Counted from the stretch's first letter, positions 15,867 through 24,060 are shown. The stretch is DNA of 41,175 bases from Bacteroidales bacterium (GCA_017448905.1 JAFSKP010000053.1:1-41175), one strand, 5' to 3'. Notes: generated by a model from the letters alone, not told the origin. Numbers and translations: made by a program.

Positions 15867-17402
15867 CTATTTGTCTTCGCGCAACTTCCAATATCCTGTT
15901 TTGTCCGACCCTACCCACTGGACAATACCCAATTGTGACAGCATTTTTAAATCTCGTTGTGCAGTTTTGCGATTTATGTCCAATTGTTCAGAAATGTATT
16001 TTGTGTTTACTGCGACATTTACTGCGACATTTACTGCGACATTTTGAATGAGTTTAATAATAGACAACTGTCTTTCTGTTAATTTTGACATGCTTTCTTG
16101 GACATTTCTTGTATACTTTTCATCCTTTCCTATGTACTTTTCGTTGTTTTCCAGGTGCTTTTCATCGATAGTCGCCTCTTCTGTTGGCCATGGTTTTGTC
16201 CAGAACTCCTCGCTTTCGGAAATGGGTATGACGACCTCGAAAACGGTGATGAGATCGACGTTGAAGCGTGTTCCAGTGTTGCCGTTGGCTTCAAGCAATT
16301 CGCTCACGCGGCTGACGCCACGGTTGAACATGTTCACATATCCCAAGTTTTTCAGTGCCTCGGCGATGACGGGATTGCGGTAGTCGTTCACGTTTGGGAA
16401 GTTCTCGGGTCGTGCCTTGCCATAGAGTCCTCCTGGGTTCGTGATTTCCACTCTGTCGGCATACTCATAGTAGCGTACGGGGGCATTCGACTGGTAGTCG
16501 CGGTGCATGATGCTGTTTAGCAACAGTTCGCGTAGTGCTTCATTAGGATAGCTTATCACCTGGCGCTCGCGGAATGCCGTCACAGGTACGGGACGGGAGG
16601 TCACTACGGTGTTTTCTGTGAAGGTGTCGAGCCGTGGCAGCAGTTCCAGAAGTGGACCATTGAAAGCCCGTTCGTTCATGATATCGGAGCCCCTTGTTTT
16701 GCCTGCAAATTTCACATATTGCACGTAGGCTCCTGGAAGATGACGGCGTGGATTGCGGCCAAAGAGAATTACGGCGGCATTGGTGGGACGGTCGTTCTCC
16801 AGGTCGTAGAGGCCGAGTGAGGCCATCTGCTCTTGTAGTGGACGGTGGTCTGCGGCAAGGATTTTGGCGTCGATGGCGTGAGGCAGGTAATGTTGCTTTA
16901 TTAGTTGGGCGTCGATGTCGTTGAGGCTTGCTGTCCAGCAGGGCAGCACATCGAATGTGGCCATGTTGGCTGTGCGACGCTCGGTGAGGATGCGTTCCTC
17001 GTCTTCCGAGGCTATGTCGCGGCGTGGCCCGATGCGTACAAACACTCGCCCCTTGTAGCGTACCGGCGGGTGGAACGACGGGGTCACCTCAACCACCAGC
17101 AGGTCGCCGCCATCCAGCTCTATGCGTTCCACGTTCATGGTGGGTATTGGCAGGATGTTGCCGTCGGAGCGTATGGCAGAGATGCGTTTCAGCAGGTTGT
17201 CGTCTACTGTAAGTCCTGACGGCTTGCCGTCGTCGGTGGCACCGATAAGCAGGTATCCGTTTTGGCGGCTGTCAGGCAGGTCGTTGCTGAAAGCGCAGAT
17301 GGCTTCGCAGAATTTGTCCATGTTGTTTGTCGACACAGTGCGTTCCACACGGTAGGTCTCCTCGCTTTTCAACAGCTTGTATATCTCTTTTTTGTCTATC
17401 AT
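15867..17402 (-). CDS. AlbA_2/HATPase-like ATP-binding protein with C-terminal winged helix
   Basis: I start at the ATG at 17402, 8 bp after the hsdS stop; this gives 511 residues beginning MIDKKEIYKLLKSEET. The AlbA_2 (Schlafen-type) domain spans about 15-140 (CAFSNDLPDSRQNGYLLIGATDDGKPSG). The HATPase_c_4-like part (about 285-330) has NEALRELLLNSIMHRDY and DRVEITNPGGLYG. A winged helix (about 437-505) ends the protein (TERQLSIIKLIQN, LDINRKTAQRDLKML). Just inside it are three copies of a 12-bp repeat that encode NVAV units. Members of COG2865 act as transcription regulators or defence components. Its place between hsdS and the kinase makes it a candidate regulator of the operon. The decayed paralogue at 1.8-2.3 kb belongs to the same family. 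Confidence 0.87.
   Translation of the reverse strand: MIDKKEIYKLLKSEETYRVERTVSTNNMDKFCEAICAFSNDLPDSRQNGYLLIGATDDGKPSGLTVDDNLLKRISAIRSDGNILPIPTMNVERIELDGGDLLVVEVTPSFHPPVRYKGRVFVRIGPRRDIASEDEERILTERRTANMATFDVLPCWTASLNDIDAQLIKQHYLPHAIDAKILAADHRPLQEQMASLGLYDLENDRPTNAAVILFGRNPRRHLPGAYVQYVKFAGKTRGSDIMNERAFNGPLLELLPRLDTFTENTVVTSRPVPVTAFRERQVISYPNEALRELLLNSIMHRDYQSNAPVRYYEYADRVEITNPGGLYGKARPENFPNVNDYRNPVIAEALKNLGYVNMFNRGVSRVSELLEANGNTGTRFNVDLITVFEVVIPISESEEFWTKPWPTEEATIDEKHLENNEKYIGKDEKYTRNVQESMSKLTERQLSIIKLIQNVAVNVAVNVAVNTKYISEQLDINRKTAQRDLKMLSQLGIVQWVGSDKTGYWKLREDK
16006..16041 (-). repeat. 12-bp tandem repeat, three units, in frame inside the AlbA_2 gene
   Basis: Three perfect direct copies of TTTACTGCGACA (plus-strand sense) run from 16006 to 16041 and encode repeated NVAV at residues about 454-466, just at the start of the winged helix. 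Because the unit is 12 bp, gain or loss of units keeps the frame. Confidence 0.9.
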
Positions 17403-17410
17403 GGCTTCTT

Positions 17411-18799
17411 TTATTTCTTTGTTTGCCACCTCTCTATCTCTTGCTCCACCATGGCGATGGCCCTCGATTCGGCACAAAAGGCTTGATAAGTGGCTGCTGC
17501 ATATCTGACGACTATTCTTGTTGTGTCGGCACTGAGTGTTTCAGTTGGAACAACAATTGGAAGTGTCTCCATATTAGCTATGTCGAAGCGCTCTATCACA
17601 GAGCCATATTTGAAGGATTGCATACAGTCATATACGGCTGGTAGCTGAAGGTATGCAAACAGATACTCTTTAGTGAATAGCGGGTCGTTTGATGTAAGCC
17701 TTATGATATCAGGAGATCCAATGGCTTTTTTGTCCTCATATTCTTTGGTTATCAGTTTTACAAGTCCACATGCACCGGCACATGAAATAAGTAGCTGGTC
17801 TGGCTTTAGCCACAGTTGGTCAATTTTCGGTGTCTTCGTTCTGGAAAGGTGTTGGCACTGGCGAAACGGATTTGCGAGGAACAGTTCACTTCCCTTAATA
17901 TAAGGATAGCCATCTTCAACGTATGCCCTCTTGAAGATGCCAGGATACCACATTTTTATTGAGCAGTCACCCAAGTTTACAGTCTTCCTTTTCTGTTGGC
18001 TGGACCATCTGACACCATCGTTAATGAAAACGGGGGCATCAAAACGGGTATTAAGAGTGTGTAGTATTTTGGATGATTGAATTATGTTTTCTTTCTGATT
18101 AGATGAAATGAATGGTGTGTCGCAATAATCAAGAATCAGCTGTTTTGCTTTTTCCAGGTCTTTGGCGGCCTGGTCGCGCAGCGAGGCGGCGGACTTCACC
18201 AGGGTGTCGACCTCCTCCTGGAAGGAGGTGGGGAAAACGGGGATGGGCAACGAGGCAATAAATGATGGCTCTATATGCTGTATGACGGCTCCAAATGTGC
18301 CTTGTGTTAGCAGTGAGTGTCCATAGTGTGAGGCAAGATAAGCATACAGCATGCCTCCCCTGAGGATGTCATTCGGGTGGCCCCCGGGGGCCACCCGAAT
18401 GACATGCTCAGAAGCGAGCTTCTGAGCATGTCGTCCTGTGGCGTAGGCACAGTTGCCAACGGTGCCAGAACGCGAAATCAATGTCCAGCCCTCCTGTAAT
18501 GTCATCCGCTCTATGTCGGGAGTGTACTTTCTGGAAGCAAGTTTGACATTCTCCAAGTTGGCAGACATGATGTCTGAACTGCTCAGGAAAGGTATTCCGT
18601 TCTCACGTTTGTTGACATACACTCGTTTGGCACGTGTTCCATAAAAGATTTCTTTGGTTACTTCTCCCACTGTTGTCAGGGGGTAGGGCGAGCGTTCGAC
18701 GGCGCGGCGGGCATCCTGGCCTTCGCTGAGGTGATAGCTGGCGTCAGCGCGCAGGCCTGTGTGCCGCACCGACTCGATGTTCACTGTGGCGGTCCTCAT
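17411..18799 (-). CDS. hsdS: Type I-like specificity subunit (HsdS)
   Basis: 462 residues with two target-recognition halves. TRD1 covers about 35-195 (TVGEVTKEIFYGTRAKRV, GIPFLSSSDI, GWTLISRSGTVGNCAY, then LPIPVFPT). A coiled-coil spacer follows (EEVDTLVKSAASLRDQAAKDLEKAKQ, about 205-235). TRD2 runs to about 440 (YIKGSELFLANPF, WLKPDQLLISCAG, YLFAYLQLPAVYD). It would set the DNA site methylated by the adjacent HsdM; its ATG overlaps the HsdM TGA. Residues about 123-145 in TRD1 are encoded by two adjacent perfect palindromes and seem to extend the usual TRD loop, which may alter specificity. There is no second hsdS, invertase or hsdR nearby. Confidence 0.9.
   Translation of the reverse strand: MRTATVNIESVRHTGLRADASYHLSEGQDARRAVERSPYPLTTVGEVTKEIFYGTRAKRVYVNKRENGIPFLSSSDIMSANLENVKLASRKYTPDIERMTLQEGWTLISRSGTVGNCAYATGRHAQKLASEHVIRVAPGGHPNDILRGGMLYAYLASHYGHSLLTQGTFGAVIQHIEPSFIASLPIPVFPTSFQEEVDTLVKSAASLRDQAAKDLEKAKQLILDYCDTPFISSNQKENIIQSSKILHTLNTRFDAPVFINDGVRWSSQQKRKTVNLGDCSIKMWYPGIFKRAYVEDGYPYIKGSELFLANPFRQCQHLSRTKTPKIDQLWLKPDQLLISCAGACGLVKLITKEYEDKKAIGSPDIIRLTSNDPLFTKEYLFAYLQLPAVYDCMQSFKYGSVIERFDIANMETLPIVVPTETLSADTTRIVVRYAAATYQAFCAESRAIAMVEQEIERWQTKK
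18366..18432. repeat. Two adjacent perfect palindromes inside hsdS
   Basis: A 40-bp perfect palindrome (18366-18405, centre CCCCC|GGGGG) is followed by a 15-bp perfect inverted repeat with a 2-nt loop (18401-18415, GA, 18418-18432). They share the pentamer GACAT, so the layout is ATGTC-hairpin-GACAT-hairpin-ATGTC. The frame of hsdS stays open. Confidence 0.95.
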
Positions 18800-20820
18800 G
18801 CCTGACCCTCCATGAATTTAAGGTATTCGTCGGCGACACGGGGCAAATCGTCGTCAAGACGTTTCTCGAAGACTTTGCGGCTGCGGACTGTCTCGTGTCC
18901 GTTTTCGTCGCTGGCGAGCCAACGCTTGGTGCGCTCGAAAAGCAGCTCGGCGCCGTCGTCGTCGCGCACATAGATGGGCACACCGCGACGGTCCTTGCCC
19001 ACATGTTCCACTATGGCCATGAAGATGTCGTAGTCCTCTTTGGTGTAGTCGCTCAGCTGTTCGCTATATGTTTTCTTCTGCAGGAACAGCAGCGAGGCTT
19101 GCACACCCACCTGGGGCAGGAAGGTCTCGACCGGCAGGTCCACGCTGGCCAGCAGTCGGAAATGCTTCAGTATCCACAGCCTCACCGGCTCGGTGTTGGG
19201 GTTGCCCAGGATGCCGTCGGGAAGCACTATGGCCATTTTGCCGCCGGGCTTAAGGAAATTGTAGCAGGCCTCGATAAAAAGCACCTCGGGGGCGCGGTAT
19301 CCCATCAGCCCCAGCTCGTAGCGGCTCACGATGTCGGGCTCCACTTCCACCTTGGTGCCAAAGGGGGGATTGGTGAACACCATGTCGAACTTTCCGAGGG
19401 CATTGTCTTCGCCGTACTGTTCGTCGCATTCGGCGGCGCAGTCACGCAGTTCCACGCTTCTCATTACCGCTGCCCCGATAAGGGCCTTGTCGGGCTTGGA
19501 GCCTTGTGGGTATTCCAGCGAGTTGATGTTGTAGATGTTGCTGTGGCCGTCGCCGGCCATCACCATGTTCATGCGTGCGGCTTTCTTGAGGTCGGGGTCG
19601 AAGTCGAAGCCGAACACCATGGTCTCGGCGTAGTTCCTGACCATCTCGTCCACTTCGGGGCTGTTCATCCGGCTGTCGAGATGCACCTCGTCGAGCTCGG
19701 GCCACAGGCGTTGGGCCATTTTGCGGCGAACATGGTCAAGGGCCGTCACCAGGAAGCCGCCGCTGCCGCATGCGGGGTCGAGGATGCAGGTGTCGGGCCC
19801 CGGGTCGAGCATCTGGACCATGCACTTTATGACGTTGCGAGGGGTGAAGAACTGTCCGGCCTCCTGCTTGAGGGTGTTGCTGACGATGGTCTCGTAGGCC
19901 GTGCCTTTCACGTCGACGGTGGCGTCGAGGAACGAATACTTGGCCAGCTCGCCGGCCACGTAGGCTATGCCGCGGTCGGAGAGCATTATCTGTTCGCTGC
20001 CGTCGAAGACGTCACTGAAGGTTCGGCTTTCCTTCAACTCTTCGAAGATACCTTTTATTCGCTCTGCCACGGTGCGGCGGCCCTCTTCGCTGTTCTGTTC
20101 CTTCACGCCCACCCAGTAACGGCGGCGGTAGCTGATGCCCTCGCGGGCGTCGCTGTAGCGGCGTTTCTCGTCGTAGAGCTTGCAGAAGATAAGGTTCAGC
20201 AGTTCCCAGAAGGCAGTTTTCTTCATGCCCTCGTTGCCGTAGATGTAGTCGTGGCAGCGTCGGAAAGTCTTCACCAGCGAGTCGCCGGCGGGTTTGCGTG
20301 GCACGGAGCGGTCCCCTTGGGCCTCGAGCTCTTCCATGGTCTGCCCGCAGGCGGGAAAGTCGCTCACATCCTCCACCGTGGTTTGCCCCCACTCGTCCTC
20401 GTTGGCATACTGGTAATGCAAGTCCTCGCCGTTGGTCCAGCAACCATATAGGCATGCACCGTTGAAGAGCAGCGGCTCCAGTGTGGCGGTGACGCCGGCC
20501 CGTTTGTCGGATGCCTTAACCTTGCTGTCCTTGGCCACGATGACCACGCGTTCCAGATTTGCAGTGTCGTGTGCGCGGCCTGTCTGGAAGACGGCCAGGT
20601 CGACGCGTAGAGAACGCTCGTTGCCGGTGTCGGTGTCGGTATATCTGGCACGGAAGTCACGCTCCATGTCCTCGATGGCGAAGCCATACTCCTCGCTCAT
20701 CATGGCTATCATCTGCTGAAGGGTCTGTTCCTTGTCCGTGGCTTTCTGTACGCGACCTGTAAGTAGGCACACAAGCTCGTTTTCTCCAAGAACAATCTCT
20801 TTTTCAGGTATATTGTCCAT
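18796..20820 (-). CDS. hsdM: N6-adenine DNA methyltransferase with HsdR-N-like N-terminus (MAD2-like)
   Basis: The ATG at 20820 is preferred over a GTG at 20841, since a -7 promoter box lies at 20846-20853; this gives 674 residues. Residues about 10-150 resemble the HSDR_N_2 nuclease-like domain (EYGFAIEDMERDFRARY, RSLRVDLAVF). The usual VEVK is read as IVAKD near 94-98, so the catalytic Glu seems lost and this part may only bind. The methyltransferase core has motif I DPACGSGG (348-355), GFDFDPDLKKAARMNM, and motif IV NPPFG (484-488), typical of gamma-class HsdM enzymes. It probably methylates adenine at the site read by HsdS to mark host DNA. It leads the eight-gene operon. Confidence 0.9.
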   Translation of the reverse strand: MDNIPEKEIVLGENELVCLLTGRVQKATDKEQTLQQMIAMMSEEYGFAIEDMERDFRARYTDTDTGNERSLRVDLAVFQTGRAHDTANLERVVIVAKDSKVKASDKRAGVTATLEPLLFNGACLYGCWTNGEDLHYQYANEDEWGQTTVEDVSDFPACGQTMEELEAQGDRSVPRKPAGDSLVKTFRRCHDYIYGNEGMKKTAFWELLNLIFCKLYDEKRRYSDAREGISYRRRYWVGVKEQNSEEGRRTVAERIKGIFEELKESRTFSDVFDGSEQIMLSDRGIAYVAGELAKYSFLDATVDVKGTAYETIVSNTLKQEAGQFFTPRNVIKCMVQMLDPGPDTCILDPACGSGGFLVTALDHVRRKMAQRLWPELDEVHLDSRMNSPEVDEMVRNYAETMVFGFDFDPDLKKAARMNMVMAGDGHSNIYNINSLEYPQGSKPDKALIGAAVMRSVELRDCAAECDEQYGEDNALGKFDMVFTNPPFGTKVEVEPDIVSRYELGLMGYRAPEVLFIEACYNFLKPGGKMAIVLPDGILGNPNTEPVRLWILKHFRLLASVDLPVETFLPQVGVQASLLFLQKKTYSEQLSDYTKEDYDIFMAIVEHVGKDRRGVPIYVRDDDGAELLFERTKRWLASDENGHETVRSRKVFEKRLDDDLPRVADEYLKFMEGQA

Positions 20821-20839
20821 GTATGTATGTTGTTTTATC

Positions 20840-20864
20840 ACTTTGCAAAGTTACATAATTATGT
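20840..20864 (-). promoter_or_regulatory. Promoter and candidate operator of the defence operon
   Basis: On the minus strand TAACTTTG (20853-20846) fits the Bacteroidota -7 consensus TAnnTTTG and would start transcription about 20 nt before the hsdM ATG. It overlaps two 12-bp perfect palindromes: ACTTTGCAAAGT (20840-20851) and ACATAATTATGT (20853-20864). No clear -33 TTTG is seen, which fits a promoter that needs an activator or is repressed. Confidence 0.5.
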
Positions 20865-20949
20865 TATAACTTGGATGTGAAAAGCGGTCTTTTTTTGTCC
20901 AAGTTAGTCCATGTTGGGCTATAATGGCTCACAATCAGTTTCCATAGAG

Positions 20950-20957
20950 TAATTTTG
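20950..20957 (+). promoter_or_regulatory. Candidate -7 box of the lipoprotein gene
   Basis: TAATTTTG matches TAnnTTTG and lies 36 bp before the lipoprotein ATG. It is divergent from the hsdM promoter in a 172-bp shared intergenic region. No good -33 box. Confidence 0.4.
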
Positions 20958-20992
20958 CCGGACAGAAATAATCATAAAAAAACAATTTCAAT

Positions 20993-21607
20993 ATGAAAAA
21001 AACCAGTATTTTAGCTATTGCTACAGGGGCATTGCTGATGGTCTCTTGTTTCTCGTCAAGAGGCCTTTTGGGGACTCAGTACGATGTAAGGCTGGCCTCT
21101 GTCGAGAGCCCGGCAAATGCCAAACAGCAGTTTGGCGACACCAAGATTGTCAAATCGTCGGACAATGATGTCGACAAGTACCGTTACGAGGACGATTATA
21201 TTGTTATTGTCTGGTATGTGACATCTAAAGAGTTCCATTTCCAGCTCACCAACAAGTCGTCCCATTCCATCAAGCTCAACTGGGATGACATGAGTTATGT
21301 GAGTGTCGGCGGACAGGTGCAGCGTGTCATGCATTCGGGCGTGAAGTATATGGAGAAGAACAATTCACAGCCTGCCACCACGGTGCCACGTGGTGCTACA
21401 ATCAGCGACCTTCTATTGCCCACCGACAACGTCTACTATGTGTCGGGGCAATATGGAGGATGGCGCACTCGGAAGCTTGTGAGAAGTGATGAGGCTGTGG
21501 GCAAGACAATGACGATACTGATGCCTATTGTGATAGAAAATGTGCAAAACGATTACACGTTTGTCTTTTCGGTCGACAAACCAGCCGCTGCTACACAACA
21601 GCAGTAG
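20993..21607 (+). CDS. Predicted lipoprotein, function unknown
   Basis: 204 residues. The N-terminus (MKKTSILAIATGALLMVSC) is a lipoprotein signal peptide with a lipobox ending at Cys19, so the protein should be anchored in the outer or inner membrane. The mature part is beta-rich, with YEDDYIVIVWYVTSKEFHFQ and LTNKSSHSIKLNWDDMSYV, and ends in a Gln-rich tail. The middle resembles an Ig-like or FN3-like strand pattern, but I do not recognise a family. It stands alone: divergent from the defence operon and convergent with hydE, with a strong terminator after its stop. Probably a resident chromosomal gene rather than part of the island. Confidence 0.8.
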   Translation: MKKTSILAIATGALLMVSCFSSRGLLGTQYDVRLASVESPANAKQQFGDTKIVKSSDNDVDKYRYEDDYIVIVWYVTSKEFHFQLTNKSSHSIKLNWDDMSYVSVGGQVQRVMHSGVKYMEKNNSQPATTVPRGATISDLLLPTDNVYYVSGQYGGWRTRKLVRSDEAVGKTMTILMPIVIENVQNDYTFVFSVDKPAAATQQQ

Positions 21608-21635
21608 CCCCACCTCTGGCCTGCAAGAGGTGGGG
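21608..21635. terminator. Bidirectional hairpin terminator
   Basis: CCCCACCTCT (21608-21617) pairs perfectly with AGAGGTGGGG (21626-21635) around an 8-nt loop. It lies between convergent genes (lipoprotein and hydE), starting right after the TAG. The T-run is weak on both sides. Confidence 0.75.
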
Positions 21636-21646
21636 CTTGTCTGCCC

Positions 21647-22681
21647 TCACTCTTTATAGTCGCCGCGGTCTACGACGGGTTCGTATCCTATGCGTCGCAT
21701 GCGGTGTTCGATGCAGGCCTGGCATTCGGCGGCTTCCTCGCCGGTGCATATCTTGTTGTCGTAGATGGCGTAGTCCTTGCGGTGGTCGATAGGGGAGAGG
21801 TTGGGCATCACCACGTTGGCTCCGGCGAGGATGCCTTTTTCGCGTCCTTGCGGATGCAGGGTGCCGAGGGCTGTGGTGGCGGGTAGCAGTACATGGGGGT
21901 GCAGCAGGCGGATGATTGAGAGCAGACGCAGGGTGGTCTCAACCTTGCCGTTGGGGTAGTTCTCAAATGGAGTATTGTGGGTGCTGACGAAAGGCCCGAT
22001 GCCCACCATGTGGGGCTGCAGCTGGCGGATGAACTGGAGATCCTTGAAGAGCGTTTCGACTGTCTGGTAGGGTGAGCCGACCATGAAACCGCAACCTACC
22101 TGATAGCCAATCTCTTTCAGTTGCATGAGGCAGTCGATACGGTGTTGCCACGACATCTCGGCAGGATGCAGCCGGGCGTAATGGCCGGCATCGGCGGTCT
22201 CGTGGCGAAGGAGGTAGCGGTTGGCGCCGGCATCGTAGAGTGCTTGGTAGCTCTCGCGGCTGCGCTCGCCGAGCGACAGCGTGATGGCGCAGTTGGGGAA
22301 CCGCCGACGTATGTTGGCTACCATGGGTACCAGCCTCTCGTCGGTGAACCAGCCATCCTCTCCGCCTTGCAGCACAAAGGTGCGGAACCCCAGGCGGTAG
22401 CCTTTCTCGCAACACTGGTAGATCTGCTCCTCGCTGAGCCGGTATCGCACGGCCTGGTCGTTGCTGCGGCGAAGACCGCAGTAGAGGCAGTCGTTGCGGC
22501 AGAAGCTGGAGAGCTCGATGAGGCCGCGCACGAACACACTCTTGCCATACACCCTGTCAGCCTCCTCGCGCGCCGCGGCACGCAAGGTCTCTATGGCTTC
22601 GCTGTCGTCTGTCGTCAGGATTTGCCTGAGCTCTTCGAGGCTGATGTCATGGGTGTCGCGGATATTCTCGACGACACTCAT
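21647..22681 (-). CDS. hydE: [FeFe]-hydrogenase maturase HydE (radical SAM)
   Basis: 344 residues, full length for HydE. The radical SAM cluster motif CRNDCLYC (Cys61, Cys65, Cys68; CX3CX2C) follows VRGLIELSSF. Further family marks are the GGEDGWF segment near 105, SLGERS near 139, LRHETAD near 158, GCGFMVGSP near 197 and GIGPFVSTHNTPF near 227. A C-terminal GANVVMPNLSP lies near 285. HydE works with HydF and HydG to build the diiron subcluster of the H-cluster, so the organism probably makes an [FeFe]-hydrogenase. HydF and HydG are not in the window. The ATG overlaps the TGA of glmM (ATGA); there is no evident functional link between the two beyond cotranscription. Confidence 0.9.
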   Translation of the reverse strand: MSVVENIRDTHDISLEELRQILTTDDSEAIETLRAAAREEADRVYGKSVFVRGLIELSSFCRNDCLYCGLRRSNDQAVRYRLSEEQIYQCCEKGYRLGFRTFVLQGGEDGWFTDERLVPMVANIRRRFPNCAITLSLGERSRESYQALYDAGANRYLLRHETADAGHYARLHPAEMSWQHRIDCLMQLKEIGYQVGCGFMVGSPYQTVETLFKDLQFIRQLQPHMVGIGPFVSTHNTPFENYPNGKVETTLRLLSIIRLLHPHVLLPATTALGTLHPQGREKGILAGANVVMPNLSPIDHRKDYAIYDNKICTGEEAAECQACIEHRMRRIGYEPVVDRGDYKE

Positions 22682-24060
22682 AGCGACTCTATGTCGGCAA
22701 TGATTCTCTGGGCCAGTGCGTCGGCCTGCTCGGCGGTGTGGGCCTCGCAGTAGATGCGGATAATAGGCTCGGTGTTGGATTTGCGCAGGTGAGCCCAGCT
22801 GTCGGCAAAGTCAATCTTCACGCCGTCGATGGTGCTGACCTTCTCGTCCCTGTATTTCTCGGCCATCTGGCGAAGGATGGCGTCGACATCGATGTCGGGG
22901 GTCAGGTCCTTGCGGTTTTTGGAGATGACGTAGTTGGGATAGGTGGCACGGAGTTCGGAGGCTTTCATGCCGCGTTTGGCCATATTGGTGAGGAAGAGGG
23001 CGACACCGACCAGGGCGTCGCGGCCGTAGTGGAGGGCAGGGTAGATGACGCCCCCGTTGCCTTCGCCGCCGATGACGGCACCAGTCTGCTTCATCAGCGT
23101 GGTGACGTTGACCTCGCCCACGGCGGAGGCTGAATAGCTCTGACCCATCCGCTCGGTGACATCGCGCAGGGCGCGTGTCGACGACATGTTGCTCACCGTG
23201 TTGCCGGGGGTGTGCTGCAGCACATATTCGGCAACCGAGACGAGGGTGTATTCCTCGCCGAACATCTCGCCGGTCTCGCATACCAGTGCCAGACGGTCCA
23301 CGTCGGGGTCGACGACAATGCCGAGGTCGCATTTTTTCTCCGGAACCACAGAGGCTATCTCGGTGAGGTTCTGCGGCAGCGGCTCAGGGTTGTGTGCAAA
23401 ATGGCCGGTAGGTTCACAGTTGAGTTCGACAACCTCTTTGACTCCCAAGGCTCTGAGCAGTCGAGGAATGGCGATTCCGCCTGTGGAGTTGACGGCATCG
23501 ACAGCGATGCGGAATCCGGCCTTGGCGATGGCGTCCTTGTCTACCAGTGGCAGGTCCAGGACATGTTCGATATGGGCATCGATGGTGTTCAGGTCTTCGG
23601 TCACGGAGCCCAGGTCATCGACCTCAGCGAAGCGAACCTCGTCGCTGTCGGCAAGGCGCAGCACCTCGTTGCCCTCGGCTGCATCAATAAACTCGCCCTT
23701 GGCGTTGAGCAGCTTCAGGGCGTTCCAGTGCTTGGGGTTGTGCGAAGCGGTAATGATAATGCCGCCGTCGGCATGTTTGTCTATCACAGTCATTTCCGTT
23801 GTCGGCGTGGTGCTGAGGCCTGTCTCGATGACATCGATGCCCATGCCCATCAGGGTGCCTACCACCAGGCGGTCGACCATGGCACCCGACAGGCGGGCAT
23901 CGCGTCCCACCACCATGGTGAGCCGTTTCCCTGGTTGCTGCCTCTGCAGGAAAGTGGCAAATGCGGATGTGAATTTGACGACGTCGATTGGGCTGAGCCC
24001 TTCGCCCGGGCAGCCACCTATGGTGCCTCTGATGCCGGAAATGGATTTGATTAATGACAT
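22678..24060 (-). CDS. glmM: Phosphoglucosamine mutase / phosphohexomutase
   Basis: 460 residues of the alpha-D-phosphohexomutase superfamily. It opens with SLIKSISGIRGTIGG and carries the active-site serine loop IITASHNPKHWNALK near 100. The metal-binding loop DPDVDRLAL lies near 246 and a sugar-binding segment GEGNGGVIYPALHYGRD near 325. The C-terminal phosphate-binding loop is SNTEPIIRIYCEA near 430. The likely reaction is glucosamine-6-phosphate to glucosamine-1-phosphate for peptidoglycan and LPS precursors; a phosphomannomutase role cannot be excluded from sequence alone. It is first in a two-gene transcript with hydE. A -7 box (TACTTTTG) lies about 45 bp upstream. Confidence 0.88.
   Translation of the reverse strand: MSLIKSISGIRGTIGGCPGEGLSPIDVVKFTSAFATFLQRQQPGKRLTMVVGRDARLSGAMVDRLVVGTLMGMGIDVIETGLSTTPTTEMTVIDKHADGGIIITASHNPKHWNALKLLNAKGEFIDAAEGNEVLRLADSDEVRFAEVDDLGSVTEDLNTIDAHIEHVLDLPLVDKDAIAKAGFRIAVDAVNSTGGIAIPRLLRALGVKEVVELNCEPTGHFAHNPEPLPQNLTEIASVVPEKKCDLGIVVDPDVDRLALVCETGEMFGEEYTLVSVAEYVLQHTPGNTVSNMSSTRALRDVTERMGQSYSASAVGEVNVTTLMKQTGAVIGGEGNGGVIYPALHYGRDALVGVALFLTNMAKRGMKASELRATYPNYVISKNRKDLTPDIDVDAILRQMAEKYRDEKVSTIDGVKIDFADSWAHLRKSNTEPIIRIYCEAHTAEQADALAQRIIADIESL

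Noticed and set aside
18895..20451. A 518-codon open frame on the plus strand, opposite hsdM
   Set aside because: It is the antisense of a clear methyltransferase gene, has Val/His/Ala-rich low-complexity protein without motifs, and arises from the G+C-rich codon use of hsdM.
3502..20820. A plain type I restriction-modification system
   Set aside because: hsdM and hsdS are present, but no HsdR with SF2 helicase motifs is; the rest of the operon is kinase, phosphatase and HerA ATPase.
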